Shown: positions 1 through 8,645 of the stretch, piece after piece | Layout: each line of letters starts with the position of its first letter | Position numbering within the stretch: the first letter of the stretch is position 1 | Source: an uncultured Pseudomonadota bacterium | Lineage (GTDB): Bacteria > Myxococcota_A > UBA796 > SXON01 | NCBI GenBank assembly: GCA_903885375.1 | Contig: CAISIK010000022.1 | Span: 1 to 64,000 of the forward strand | Direction of reading: 5' to 3' | Length of the DNA stretch: 64,000 nt | Translations under genes and position numbers: made by a program | The notes under the pieces: generated by a model | The model's input: only the letters and a program-made list of their open reading frames with translations | Database searches by the model: none | What the model was told of the DNA's origin: nothing

Positions 1-16
1 GCCGTCCCCCGCGGGG

Positions 17-22
17 TAAGCT
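17..22 (+). promoter_or_regulatory. -10-like TA-box, probable leaderless promoter
   Basis: The hexamer TAAGCT lies six bases before the GTG start at 29, and there is no Shine-Dalgarno sequence between them. The same geometry recurs at many first genes in this window. A -35 element cannot be judged because the window begins here. Confidence 0.4.
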
Positions 23-28
23 GCAGCC

Positions 29-952
29 GTGCTGATTACCGCCCTCGCCTTCGTCTGCCAGCTCGCCTTCGCCGAGGCCACCCGCGCGGAGGTCGTGCTC
101 GACGATGGGCAGGTGCTCAAGGGCCTCGTCGAGAAGGAGGCGGACGGTTCGGTGGTGATCACGCTCGGGAGCGGCTCGGCGCTGCGCTTCCCCGCGGCCA
201 TCGTGCGCGAGGTCCGGCCGATCACGGCCACCCCGCTCCCCCTTCCGGCCGTCACCCCCGGGGTGGCGATCAACCGCCCGAGCACCGATCCCAACGCCCC
301 GTGGGATCCGGACCCCAACAAGAGCCGATACCTCTACTCGCCCTCTGCCTTCGGCCTCGGCCAGGGCAAGGGCTACGTGGCGCAGAAGCAGCTGCTCCTC
401 ACCGAAGCCGCCATCGGGGTGACCGACTGGTGGGACATCCAGGCGGGCACCAGCGTCATCACGCTCTTCATCCCCGATGCCGCCTTCGCGATCGTGGGCA
501 CCAAGGTGTCCTTCAAGGTGGCCAAGGATGTGCACCTCGCGCTGGGCGGCCAGTCGCTCTTCGTGGGCGAAGGCATCGTGGGCCTCGGCTTCGGCACGGT
601 CACCTACGGCACAGCCGACCGGCACGTCTCCCTGAGCGCCGGCGGCCTCGCGGGGTCGTTCAACGGGTCGGTGGAGAGCGTCGGCACCGTGCTCGTCACC
701 CTGAGCGGCAACTACCGTCTGGGCCCGCGCACGGCGCTCGTCTCCGAGAACTGGTTCCTGATCGGCGGCGAGCTCCAGCCCGCCGGCGGGGGTCTGTTCG
801 TGGTGCCGAGCCTCGCCGTGCGGATGTTCGGCCCCTCCTTCGCCACCGACCTCGGTCTGGTGCCCATCATCACGGGCGACAGCTCGCTGAGCGTGATCCC
901 CATCCCCTGGGTCGGGTTCACCTGGAACTACGCGATCGGCAAGAAGGGCTGA
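29..952 (+). CDS. Exported beta-rich protein, probable outer-membrane barrel
   Basis: A 307-residue protein that starts at GTG with a short hydrophobic signal peptide ending near Ala-Glu-Ala (residues 1-20). Residues 21-60 form a small beta domain (VVLDDGQVLKGLVEKE) resembling the SH3-like or DUF-type modules found before porin-like domains. From about residue 95 onward the chain has alternating hydrophobic and polar residues rich in Gly, as expected of an outer-membrane barrel, and it ends in an aromatic-rich strand (WVGFTWNYAIG). I recognise no enzyme motif. A TA-box six bases upstream suggests its own leaderless promoter. It converges on the cytochrome gene with 7 bases between stops. Function unknown; barrel assignment is inference. 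Confidence 0.7.
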   Translation: MLITALAFVCQLAFAEATRAEVVLDDGQVLKGLVEKEADGSVVITLGSGSALRFPAAIVREVRPITATPLPLPAVTPGVAINRPSTDPNAPWDPDPNKSRYLYSPSAFGLGQGKGYVAQKQLLLTEAAIGVTDWWDIQAGTSVITLFIPDAAFAIVGTKVSFKVAKDVHLALGGQSLFVGEGIVGLGFGTVTYGTADRHVSLSAGGLAGSFNGSVESVGTVLVTLSGNYRLGPRTALVSENWFLIGGELQPAGGGLFVVPSLAVRMFGPSFATDLGLVPIITGDSSLSVIPIPWVGFTWNYAIGKKG

Positions 953-959
953 CCGCCCG

Positions 960-2123
960 CTACTCCGGCGCCCCCGCCGCGAACCAGCGCTTCACCATCT
1001 CGTAGTCCTCCACCGGGAGGGCCGGCTGGCCGAGCGGCATGCCCGGGAGCGCCTGTAGCGGGCGGCTCGCGGGCACCTCGCCGGGCCCCACATGGTCGCG
1101 CGCCTCCTCGCCGTAGCGCCGGGCCAGGGCAGCGAGGACGCGGTCCTGCGCGGCCACGACACCGGCGCGGGTCTGGAGCTCGAGCCCCGTGGCGGGCCAG
1201 CCGAAGCCGCCGGCGTTGCCCGGGCCGGCGCGGCCTTCGTTCTGTGCCGGGTCCATGTGGCAGTGGACGCAGATCTTGCCGAACACCCGCGCCTCCACGT
1301 CGGCCCAGCGCGGCGCGGCGCGCCCGGCCGCGGGGGTGGGCGCCGCCGGCTTCGCGGGGGGTGGGCCCGCGTCGGGATCGGCGAGCACGAGGTAGTCGCG
1401 CAAGGCCGCCGACTCCTCGGCGCCGAGCCCGAGCGCAGGCATCGTGGCCGCCCCCGAGATGGCCGCAGGGTTCTGGATCCAGGCGGCGATCATGTCGTCG
1501 TCCATCCGGTCGCGCGCCCAGCGGAGGTCGGGCGCGCCGGCGATGCCCGGCCCGAGGGATTGGCGACCGAAGGTGTGGCACCCCGCGCAGCCGCGGGTGG
1601 CGAACAGCGTGGCCCCGCGCGCGACGTTGGCGGGGTCGGGCGCCGGCGTGGGGGGTGCCGTGACCTTGAACCGGGCCGCCCAGGCCACGAGCGCATCGAG
1701 CTCGGGACCATCGAGCCCGAGCAGCACCATGCTCTCGGGCATCGCGGGCCGGAGGTCCCACGGGTTGGCGAGGTAGCCGCGGAGCCAGGCGGGGTCGAGG
1801 CGCGCGAAGCTCGCGCCCAGGTGGGGCACGGCGAAGTAGCTCTGCACGCTCGTCTCGTACCGGGCCCAGTTCGGGAAGACGGTCATCGCCTTCTCGCGGG
1901 CCCCGGGGTTGGCCGCCACGGTGCGCACCCACTGGTGGCAGGTGGTGCAGTTGGCGGTGCGCGGCGGGGCCGCCACCTCCGGGACGAGATGGCACGCCGC
2001 ACACTGGGCCTCGGTGGCCACGGCGTGCCCATCGAGGGCCGCCCCGCCGGCGTGCGGAACGCCGACGAGGAGCCCCACGATCACCGCGCTCGCCGCGCCC
2101 AGCCGTGCGACGAGCGACCGCAC
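960..2123 (-). CDS. Tetrahaem cytochrome c
   Basis: A 387-residue exported protein with an N-terminal signal peptide (residues 1-29) and four CXXCH haem c motifs: CAACH at 41, CTTCH at 59, CAGCH at 179 and CVHCH at 285. Covalent haem attachment in the periplasm is therefore expected, with a role in electron transfer. The two N-terminal haem sites are closely spaced, whereas the third and fourth sit in separate mono-haem cytochrome c-like domains (about 165-247 and 270-387). The GTG start lies two bases after the stop of the upstream small exported protein, so the two are probably co-transcribed. The redox partner cannot be told from the sequence. Confidence 0.85.
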   Translation of the reverse strand: MRSLVARLGAASAVIVGLLVGVPHAGGAALDGHAVATEAQCAACHLVPEVAAPPRTANCTTCHQWVRTVAANPGAREKAMTVFPNWARYETSVQSYFAVPHLGASFARLDPAWLRGYLANPWDLRPAMPESMVLLGLDGPELDALVAWAARFKVTAPPTPAPDPANVARGATLFATRGCAGCHTFGRQSLGPGIAGAPDLRWARDRMDDDMIAAWIQNPAAISGAATMPALGLGAEESAALRDYLVLADPDAGPPPAKPAAPTPAAGRAAPRWADVEARVFGKICVHCHMDPAQNEGRAGPGNAGGFGWPATGLELQTRAGVVAAQDRVLAALARRYGEEARDHVGPGEVPASRPLQALPGMPLGQPALPVEDYEMVKRWFAAGAPE

Positions 2124-2125
2124 GT

Positions 2126-2389
2126 TCAGCTCGCGGGCGCTGCGGCGGTGGGAGGGGCGCTCACGGCGCGGCCCACCCTGACCGCGTTGGCGTTGGCCGG
2201 GGCCACGGGGGCCGGCGCGGTGGCCGCCTGGTCGATCTCGGCGAGCACGTCTTCCAGGTCCTGGGCGGGCTTCTGTGCCTGCTCCGCTTCCTTGAGCGGG
2301 GCGGGCTGGGCCTTCACCATCTCCATGCGGGGCATGGCGCAGGCCGAAGCGGGCTGGACGAAGGAGAGCGCGAGGGCGAGGAGAAACAT
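2126..2389 (-). CDS. Small exported Ala/Pro-rich protein
   Basis: An 87-residue protein beginning with a clear signal peptide (MFLLALALSFVQPASACA), followed by a charged, Ala/Pro-rich, probably disordered chain. The ATG at 2389 is chosen over a longer frame because GGAG lies about six bases upstream and the hydrophobic signal begins there. It directly precedes the tetrahaem cytochrome gene with a two-base gap, suggesting a shared transcript and possibly a role in the same periplasmic process. No family recognised. Confidence 0.6.
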   Translation of the reverse strand: MFLLALALSFVQPASACAMPRMEMVKAQPAPLKEAEQAQKPAQDLEDVLAEIDQAATAPAPVAPANANAVRVGRAVSAPPTAAAPAS

Positions 2390-2492
2390 GGGGAGCTCCG
2401 AGGTTCGTGGGCAGAACGCCGGTCCAGGCGCGAGCTTACAGCACCGGCTGCGGAATTTCGACAACGCCGGCGCCGCCGGGTTCCCCGCGACC

Positions 2493-3068
2493 CTACAGCG
2501 CGCGGAAGATCCTCAGCTCCACGATCTTCACCGGCGTGAGCGGCCGGCTCATGCTGCTCGGCACCCGCGCAATGCGCTGCACGACGTCGAGGCCGCGCTC
2601 GACCGCCCCGAAGACCCCGTGCTTGCCGTCGAGGTGGGGGCAGGCGGTCTCCGTGATGAAGAACTGGCAGCCCTGGGTGTGCGGGCGGCCCTGGTTGGCC
2701 ATGCTGAAGATGCCCGGACGGTCGTGCCGCAGCCGCAACGCGCCCACATCGTCCTTCCAGCGGTAGCCGGCGGTGCCGCTGCCGGTGCCCGTGGGGTCGC
2801 CGCCCTGGATCATGAAGTCGGGGATGACCCGATGGAAGAGGGTGCCCGGGTAGAGCGGGCGGGCCGCGGTGCGCCCCTTCGGGTCCGTCCACTCCACGGT
2901 GCCCAGCGCGAGCGCCACGAAGTTGGCCACGGTGCGCTCGGCCTCCTTCTCGAACAGCACGCCCTCGATCTCGCCGAGCGTGGTCACGAGCACCACCCGG
3001 AGCCTCCCCTCCCCCTCCACCGACACCGGCGGGGCGGGCGAATCCTGCGGCTCTCCGATTCCGAACAT
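2493..3068 (-). CDS. Cyclophilin-type peptidyl-prolyl cis-trans isomerase
   Basis: A 191-residue cyclophilin that interconverts cis and trans peptidyl-proline bonds. The family blocks are visible: GTLFHRVIPDFMIQGGDPTG (active-site Arg in FHRV), IFSMANQGRPHTQGCQFFIT, and HLDGKHGVFGAVERGLDVV. The ATG at 3068 follows GAGGAGGA with a seven-base spacer, which decides the start against a longer frame. There is no signal peptide in this version, so a cytoplasmic location is likely. It is divergent from the lipoprotein gene at 3170 and 103 bases upstream of the small exported protein on the same strand. Confidence 0.92.
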   Translation of the reverse strand: MFGIGEPQDSPAPPVSVEGEGRLRVVLVTTLGEIEGVLFEKEAERTVANFVALALGTVEWTDPKGRTAARPLYPGTLFHRVIPDFMIQGGDPTGTGSGTAGYRWKDDVGALRLRHDRPGIFSMANQGRPHTQGCQFFITETACPHLDGKHGVFGAVERGLDVVQRIARVPSSMSRPLTPVKIVELRIFRAL

Positions 3069-3158
3069 GCGGGCGTCCTCCTCGTCCGGCGTATCCGGCG
3101 CGCGGGCAGGATCGGCAAGAAGGATGTCAGGAGCCTCCCCCGACCCCCGCGGCCCGGC

Positions 3159-3164
3159 TAGCCT
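3159..3164 (+). promoter_or_regulatory. -10-like TA-box, probable leaderless promoter
   Basis: TAGCCT ends five bases before the ATG at 3170, with no Shine-Dalgarno sequence. No convincing -35 is seen 16-18 bases upstream. It fits the recurring leaderless pattern of the window. Confidence 0.4.
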
Positions 3165-3169
3165 CCCGC

Positions 3170-3985
3170 ATGCTCTGGCTCCTCTGCGCCTGCGACCTCC
3201 TCGGCGAGGCACCCATCGGGTTCGAGCTCGCCCCCGTGGAGCTCGGCGAAGCCCGCGCCGCCTCGAGCGGGCTCGACCTCGCCGACGGGGATGCCGCCGG
3301 CGCCGCCCTCTCCGCGGTGATGCCCGGCTGGGAGGCCGGTGGTCAGCCCTTCTGGGATGTACCCGCCGCCATCTGGGAGATCGCCCTCCACGAGCGCGTG
3401 GCCGAGGAGGGCGTCTGCCCGTTCGTGACCCTCGACGGCGCCGACGCCACCTACCAGTCCGACTGCCGCTCCAAGCACGGCTACGAGTGGGCGGGCACGG
3501 CGAAGGTCACCCGGAGTGATGACGACGGCGTGGAGCGCGAGCGCTGGGACTTCGACCTCGAGGTGACCGCCGACGTGGAGGCCCCCCGCTTCGAGCGCCT
3601 CTCGCTCCGCGGCGCAGTGGCCCGCGCCGACGACGGGGACCTCTCCCACGTGGACGTGAACCTGCAGGCCGAGCTGCTCGGCTACTTCGAGGCCCGCGGC
3701 GTGGAGGACGCCCGCACCACCACGTGGAGCGACTGGCAGGCCTCCGGCAGCGTGGAGCAGGAGGGCGAAGCGTTCCGGCTCTCGCTGGCCGCCGAGGTGG
3801 CCGGCAGCGGCGGCTTCACCCTCGCAGGCGAGGAGCTGGCCGCCGCGGAGAGCTGCCCCGTGGAGCCCACCGGCGAGGCCAGCCTCAACGGGGAGGACAG
3901 CGCCGCGTTCGAGGGGGCTGGCGGCTGCGACGCCTGCGCCACGCTTTCCCATGCCGGCAGCACCACGAGCGCCTGCGCGCCCTGA
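3170..3985 (+). CDS. Putative lipoprotein, unknown function
   Basis: A 271-residue protein whose first residues (MLWLLCACDLLG) form an unusually short lipoprotein-like signal with candidate lipidation Cys at 6 or 8. The rest is acidic, with many Asp, Glu and Ala residues, and is predicted mainly beta. A Cys-rich end (about residues 228-269) contains four Cys that could form disulfides. I recognise no family. It is a single gene with its own TA-box, followed by 425 bases without a gene. Confidence 0.6.
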   Translation: MLWLLCACDLLGEAPIGFELAPVELGEARAASSGLDLADGDAAGAALSAVMPGWEAGGQPFWDVPAAIWEIALHERVAEEGVCPFVTLDGADATYQSDCRSKHGYEWAGTAKVTRSDDDGVERERWDFDLEVTADVEAPRFERLSLRGAVARADDGDLSHVDVNLQAELLGYFEARGVEDARTTTWSDWQASGSVEQEGEAFRLSLAAEVAGSGGFTLAGEELAAAESCPVEPTGEASLNGEDSAAFEGAGGCDACATLSHAGSTTSACAP

Positions 3986-4410
3986 GCGGGGTTCAGGGGC
4001 CGCGGGCACCTCGGCGGGCGCCGGCTCGCCGCTCCCTCCCGGTCGCCCTGGCCGTTGTTTCGGGCCGAGCCGCGCCGGGACGGGCACAGCCGGCCGGGCA
4101 GGACGCGGCGACCGGGGGCGCGGCTTGGCGGTGGGCGGCGCTCGACGGGGGGCGACGACCGACGCAACGAAGCGTTGGCGCCGGGGCCTGCCGGCGCGGT
4201 CACCGAGGCTGCGGGGCGTCGGCCGCGGCGGGTAGCGCGCCGCACACCGCCAGGCCGCGACGGTCTGGCTGCACCGGCCTGACGGCGGTGGGCGGGGCGC
4301 CGTGGCCCTGCCCCGCGGCACCGACGGCGCCCCGGTCGCAGCGCGAAAGGCCCCGGGCCGAATCGAACCACAGCCGCCAGGGAACCGCCTTTCGCCCCCT
4401 CCCCGCTCTC
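3986..4410. other. 425-base gene-free stretch with hairpins
   Basis: This gap separates two convergent genes and has no reading frame with coding character or start signals. It is very G+C-rich and carries several inverted repeats: CGGCTCG/CGAGCCG at 4022-4072, GCGCCGG/CCGGCGC at 4178-4197, and the 9-bp stem listed separately at 4343-4395. No tRNA or named RNA could be folded by eye. It may be a decayed gene or an unrecognised structured RNA. Confidence 0.4.
4343..4395. terminator. 9-bp stem, 35-base loop hairpin at gene 3' end
   Basis: GCGAAAGGC (4343-4351) pairs perfectly with GCCTTTCGC (4387-4395). The hairpin lies 15 bases past the stop of the phosphatase gene on the minus strand. There is no T-tract. 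It shares stem length and loop size, but not sequence, with hairpins at 8575, 21759, 25066 and 35613, so a 3'-end or terminator role is inferred. Confidence 0.4.
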
Positions 4411-4875
4411 CTACAACGGGCGGGGAGGCATCCGGTCCAGCAGGGCCTCCACGCAGCGCCGGATGTCATCGCGACTCGAGCGGTAGCGGAAGATCCAGCT
4501 GCCGTAGGGGTCGGCCACCTCCATGAGGCCGCCGAAGGTGCCGAGCATCTGGATCTTCTCGTCGGAGGCCGGGAAGTTCTCGCGGACGAACTGGGCGTGC
4601 CGCATCTCCATCACCAGGATGCGGTCGGCCCAGGCCACGAGCTCCTCGGAGACGGGCTGGCTGCGGTGACCGTTGAGATCGCCGCCCACATCGCGGATCG
4701 CCTTGATCGAGTTCGGCGCGGCGGGCTCGCCCTCGTGGGCGTGCGTGCCGGCGGAGCGCACCTCGACCGCCCAGCCGCGCTCGGCCGCGTACAGGCGGGC
4801 AAGCTCCTCCGCCATGGGCGAGCGGCAGATGTTCGCGGTGCACACGAAGAGGAGGCGGTGGGGCGAGGCGGGCAT
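4411..4875 (-). CDS. Low-molecular-weight protein-tyrosine phosphatase
   Basis: A 154-residue cytoplasmic enzyme of the LMW-PTP/arsenate-reductase fold. The P-loop CTANICRS near residue 12 gives the nucleophilic Cys and binding Arg of the CX5R motif, and the general-acid Asp lies in VADPYG near the C-terminus. The length is normal. Substrates of such bacterial enzymes include tyrosine kinases of polysaccharide export and protein-arginine phosphates, but no partner gene is adjacent. It follows the APC permease gene on the same strand by 30 bases. TTATGA nine bases upstream of the ATG could be its own -10 element. Confidence 0.9.
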   Translation of the reverse strand: MPASPHRLLFVCTANICRSPMAEELARLYAAERGWAVEVRSAGTHAHEGEPAAPNSIKAIRDVGGDLNGHRSQPVSEELVAWADRILVMEMRHAQFVRENFPASDEKIQMLGTFGGLMEVADPYGSWIFRYRSSRDDIRRCVEALLDRMPPRPL

Positions 4876-4905
4876 CCGGCCCGCTCATAACGCGCCGAGG
4901 CTTCC

Positions 4906-6699
4906 CTACCCGACCACGATGAGGCGGATGTGCTGCGGAAGCTGGGCGAGCAGGTCGCCGATGAACTTGCCCCGCAGCGCCACCCACAGCATCGTGCGCT
5001 GGGTGGCCCCGATCACCACGGTGTCGCAGCCGAGCTGCTCGGCGGCGTCCGACACGCTGGCGGCGGCCGAATGGGAGAGCGTCCACACCGGCACGCAGCG
5101 CATGCCCATCGCCTCGATCGCGGTAGAAGCCGCCTCGAGCACGGTCAGCCCCTCCGGGGTGGGCTGCGCGAGCTGCGGGTAGAACAGGCCGGGCACCTCG
5201 TCCACGTAGATGGCGAAGACGTGGTCGAGCTTGCGGGCCCGGGCCCGGTCGACCGCCTCCTTGAATATCTTGCGAGTGGCACCGCGGCTCGCCACCAGCA
5301 CGTTCGGACCGGTGGCCCCGAACTGGCGCACGGCGGAGTCGAGCGTGAGGAAGGAGGCTTCCGTCACGTCGACCTCGCGCGGCGGCTGCAGGCGCGGGAT
5401 GCGCTCGAGGAGGGCCTCGAGGCGCCCCGAGCGGGTGAGCCAGGCGATGCCCAACCCCATCGCCGTCAAGGAGATGCCGAACCCGGTGGCCAGCGGCTTG
5501 GCCACGAGGTTCACGGTGAAGGCCACCACCACGGCAAGGCTCGTGAGCACCCCGAACCAGAAGCCGACGCCCCGCTCCCCATCCTGCCAGCGGAGCTTGT
5601 CGATCCCCACGCTGGTCAGCACGAAGGAGCCGAGCAGGCCGAACGCGTAGAGCTCGCCGAGGATCACCATGTTCGCGTTCACGGCGATGAGCACCAGCAC
5701 CGGCACGAACGTGCACACGACGATGGCGCGCCACGGGGTCTGGTAGCGGCGAGAGAGGGCGCCCAGCGAGGGCGGCAGGAACCGGCCGCGCACGAGCGCC
5801 ATCATCACGTGGTAGTTGCCGATGATCGCGGTGTTGGCCGCAAACAGCAGGAGCGAGGAGGCGCTGAGCACCACGGCCGTCTTCAACCCGAGACCGCCCC
5901 AGAGGCCCGCGAGCTCGGAGATGAAGCGCTCGGACTCGTGCGCCTTCACTTCGGCGTTGAGGCTGGCGGTGCTGAGGAAGGTGAGCGCCGGCGCGGTGAG
6001 GATCACGCTCACGGCCACGGCGATCATGCCCTTGCGGGGCGTGGGCCCGAGGTCGCGCATGGCGGGCGCGATCTGCGACATCGACTCGAGGCCGGAGAAG
6101 GCCAGCCAGGCTCCGGAGTAGCCCACGAGGAGCTGGGTGGCGCTCAGGTCGGGCAGGGTGGCGAGCTCGGCCGGGATGCGCGCGAGCACCTCCATCGGCG
6201 CCGTGAACACGGTCACGCCCACCACCACGAGGTTCACCACGAGAGCGAGCACCGCGAGCACCATGCTCACGCCGGCGCTCTCCTTCACGCCCACGATGTT
6301 CAGGCCGCACAGCACGGTGAGGCAGGCGAGCGTGGGGGCGAGCACGCCCCCGAAGTGCACGATGCTGTCGAGGTAGTAGACGCCCGAAACGGCGCTGATC
6401 GCCACCGTGAGAAAGTAGTCAACCATGATGAGCTGACCGCCGAGCGCGCCGGCGAAGGGGCTGAATGCCCGCTCCGCCAGACTCACCACGCCGCCGCCGC
6501 CCGGAAAGCGCCGCGTGACCTCCACGACCTTCACGCAGAGCAGGACGAACGCCAGCATCGTGGCGAGGACGAAGAACCCGGCGCGATCCCCCGTGGTGCC
6601 GTAGAGCAGCCCGGGCACGTAGTACACGCTGGTGCCGATGTCGCAGAAGACGACCGCCCAGACCAGGAACCAGCCGATTCGTCCCGCGCCCTTCGACAT
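4906..6699 (-). CDS. APC-superfamily amino-acid permease with UspA-like C-terminal domain
   Basis: A 597-residue inner-membrane transporter. Residues 1-430 contain about twelve membrane segments with the APC-type N-terminus (DIGTSVYYVPG) and conserved Gly-rich helices (FPGGGGVVSLAERAFSP). Residues about 455-597 form a cytoplasmic universal-stress-protein-like domain, ending with GCDTVVIGATQR and a last strand HIRLIVVG. UspA domains on APC carriers are thought to sense nucleotides or energy state, but that is family knowledge. The substrate is not evident. A GGAG sits before the ATG start. Confidence 0.85.
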   Translation of the reverse strand: MSKGAGRIGWFLVWAVVFCDIGTSVYYVPGLLYGTTGDRAGFFVLATMLAFVLLCVKVVEVTRRFPGGGGVVSLAERAFSPFAGALGGQLIMVDYFLTVAISAVSGVYYLDSIVHFGGVLAPTLACLTVLCGLNIVGVKESAGVSMVLAVLALVVNLVVVGVTVFTAPMEVLARIPAELATLPDLSATQLLVGYSGAWLAFSGLESMSQIAPAMRDLGPTPRKGMIAVAVSVILTAPALTFLSTASLNAEVKAHESERFISELAGLWGGLGLKTAVVLSASSLLLFAANTAIIGNYHVMMALVRGRFLPPSLGALSRRYQTPWRAIVVCTFVPVLVLIAVNANMVILGELYAFGLLGSFVLTSVGIDKLRWQDGERGVGFWFGVLTSLAVVVAFTVNLVAKPLATGFGISLTAMGLGIAWLTRSGRLEALLERIPRLQPPREVDVTEASFLTLDSAVRQFGATGPNVLVASRGATRKIFKEAVDRARARKLDHVFAIYVDEVPGLFYPQLAQPTPEGLTVLEAASTAIEAMGMRCVPVWTLSHSAAASVSDAAEQLGCDTVVIGATQRTMLWVALRGKFIGDLLAQLPQHIRLIVVG

Positions 6700-6791
6700 G
6701 CTATCTCCACGCGGCTCGGGTACGACCCCTTCGCGGCGCCCGAGCTTCTACACCCGCGTAGGCCGCACCGCAATCCCGCCCCCGAGTTCGC

Positions 6792-8135
6792 TTGTCGCAC
6801 CGCCACTCCGAGCTGCTCGCCTCACTGGACCGCCGACTCTGGCGAGACCTCGGCCTCGCCGACCCCGAACCCGCCCTGCTCCGCTTCCTGCCGATGGTCG
6901 TGGTGGCCTGGAGCGATGGCAAGCTCGGCGTGTCCGAAGCCAACCTCATCCGCGATCGCGCCCGGTCGCTCCCCGAGATTCCTCGTGAGTGGGTGAACCA
7001 GCGGCTCCGGGTGCCACCGGGGCCCTACTTCCGCTGCCAGGTGAGCCACCTCCTCGCGTTCATGGCCAACACCTGGAGCGGCACCGAGGGGGATGGCTGC
7101 CAGGACTGGTCGGAAACGGGCGAACGCTGGGCGCGGGAGCTCATCGCCGATCAGGGCATCTTCCGCCGCATGTTCGGCGGCCTGGAGCGCGAGAAGGCCG
7201 AGCTCTCCACGCTCAACGCCGCCATGCACGAACACGGCATCTTCGTGAGCGACCGCATCTGGTCGCTGGCGCGCGGCGCCCACGCCGAGGCCGACCCCAC
7301 GCGGATCGCCTACTGCAAGAAGGACGCCGACCAGGTGAACCAGGTGCTCGGCCTGTCGTTCATGGGCGAGGGCGAGCACCTCGCCGTGGGCACGATGAAC
7401 GCGCTCGCCCGCGATGAGGACCTCAACCCGCACCGCGTGGCCGAGCTCCTGCGGCAGAGCGCCCACCTCCGCGAGGGCGAGCGCTGGGTGCTGCTCGGCG
7501 AGGAGTTCGTGAACAGCGGCCGCCCGCTCACGCAGCTCCAGCGGGCCGAGCTCAAGCGGGCCATGGAGATGGCGTCCGGCTGTGCCTTCGAGGAGTGTTC
7601 GTTCGCCGAGCTCTCGTACCTCGAGGATGCGCTGGCGGTCGATGCGCGCTGGATGAGCTGGGTGGCCGGCCGGGTGGAGGAGCTGCGGGTCGACCATGGT
7701 TCGGTGGTGCGGCAGCAGGTGCCCGGCACCTTCCAGGCTCCCCGCGCCAAGGTGAAGGCGCAGATGATGCAAACGCTGGTGCCTGGCCCGAAGGGCATGG
7801 GTTTTCGCGTGCTGGAGCTCTTCTTTGGCGACGAGGTGCTCCGCCTCGCCTCCCCCGTGCTCCAGACCGAGCCTCCCCCGCAGGAGGCCGCCGAGTGGAT
7901 CGCGCGCTTCCTCCCCGCCATGTGCGACCCGTGGACGCAGCTCGTCCTCGACCTCGACGGCCCGCGCTGGGTGGCCGAGGTGCTCCCCGAGATGGCCGAC
8001 GCCGCGAGCAGCCGGCCAGAACCGCTCCTCCCCGGCCGCGCGCTCCTCGTCCCCCCGTGGGTGTGGTTCCGCGCCGCCGATGCACTCGGCGTCCGCTTCT
8101 TCGCCGGCCGCCGCAAGGTCAAGTCCCCCGAATGA
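6792..8135 (+). CDS. TerB-like N-terminal domain protein, unknown function
   Basis: A 447-residue soluble protein. Residues about 25-65 (LLRFLPMVVVAWSDGKLGVS) look like the helical TerB/DjlA-type domain in which an acidic DGK turn can bind metal; this is a tentative match. The rest is alpha-helical without a motif I know. The TTG at 6792 is the earliest start in a frame that has no better upstream signal, so the true start is uncertain. The stop at 8135 is one base before the GTG of the receiver-domain gene, suggesting coupled expression and perhaps a shared signalling role. Confidence 0.6.
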   Translation: MSHRHSELLASLDRRLWRDLGLADPEPALLRFLPMVVVAWSDGKLGVSEANLIRDRARSLPEIPREWVNQRLRVPPGPYFRCQVSHLLAFMANTWSGTEGDGCQDWSETGERWARELIADQGIFRRMFGGLEREKAELSTLNAAMHEHGIFVSDRIWSLARGAHAEADPTRIAYCKKDADQVNQVLGLSFMGEGEHLAVGTMNALARDEDLNPHRVAELLRQSAHLREGERWVLLGEEFVNSGRPLTQLQRAELKRAMEMASGCAFEECSFAELSYLEDALAVDARWMSWVAGRVEELRVDHGSVVRQQVPGTFQAPRAKVKAQMMQTLVPGPKGMGFRVLELFFGDEVLRLASPVLQTEPPPQEAAEWIARFLPAMCDPWTQLVLDLDGPRWVAEVLPEMADAASSRPEPLLPGRALLVPPWVWFRAADALGVRFFAGRRKVKSPE

Positions 8136-8136
8136 C

Positions 8137-8571
8137 GTGCTGACGGTCCTCTTCCTCGACGACGATCCCGAGCAGGTGGAGGCCTGCGCCGAGGCCATCG
8201 CCGGCGCCGGGGTGGCCGAGGTGCTGGTGGTGCGCACCGTGGCCGAGGCCGTGGCGGCCCTGCACCGCACCCGCATCGACCTCCTCGTGATGGACCTCTT
8301 CATCCCCCTCGGCGAAACCCCGCGCGCCACCTTCGGGCCCCGCGCGCGCAAGTACGCCGAAAACGTCGATCACCTCGGCGGGCTCGTGCTGCTCGACGAG
8401 CTGGAGCGGGTGCCCTCCCCGCCGATGACGCTCCTCCACACCGCCTGCCGCGAGCCGATCGTGCTGGAGCTCGCGCGCGACCGCATCCACGCCCGCGTGC
8501 GGAAGCCCGCTTCGGCCGACGTGCTCATCCAGGCCGTGCTGGAAGCGTTGCGGGAGCTGAAGGAGGGCTGA
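8137..8571 (+). CDS. Stand-alone response-regulator receiver protein
   Basis: A 144-residue single-domain receiver. The acidic pocket is DDD at residues 8-10, the phosphoacceptor is Asp in DLLVMDLFIPL (about residue 54), and the conserved Lys-Pro is in VRKPAS near residue 126. The region after the phosphoacceptor is longer than usual and carries an insertion (ETPRATFGPRARKYAENVDH). There is no output domain, so it probably acts by protein contact. The GTG start is one base after the preceding stop. No histidine kinase is nearby. Confidence 0.85.
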   Translation: MLTVLFLDDDPEQVEACAEAIAGAGVAEVLVVRTVAEAVAALHRTRIDLLVMDLFIPLGETPRATFGPRARKYAENVDHLGGLVLLDELERVPSPPMTLLHTACREPIVLELARDRIHARVRKPASADVLIQAVLEALRELKEG

Positions 8572-8574
8572 CGG

Positions 8575-8625
8575 GAAACCCGCGTGCGCCTGCTACCGGG
8601 GTGGGCCGGGGCAGGGGCGGGTTTC
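8575..8625. terminator. 9-bp stem, 33-base loop hairpin between convergent genes
   Basis: GAAACCCGC (8575-8583) pairs with GCGGGTTTC (8617-8625) between the stops of two convergent genes, four bases after the receiver stop. The loop ends in GGGGCAGG just before the right arm, a feature shared with the elements at 21759, 35613 and, as GGGCAGG, 25066. There is no T-tract. It may terminate both genes. Confidence 0.45.
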
Positions 8626-8645
8626 GGCGCCACCGGGGCGCGGGC

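Noticed and set aside
4358..4374. A tRNA T-arm-like string (GGTTCGATTC on the minus strand)
   Set aside because: The flanking bases do not pair as a T-stem and no acceptor, D or anticodon arm can be built around it.
4930..6996. A 688-codon plus-strand frame opposite the APC permease
   Set aside because: Low-complexity sequence without domains, antisense to a clear transporter.
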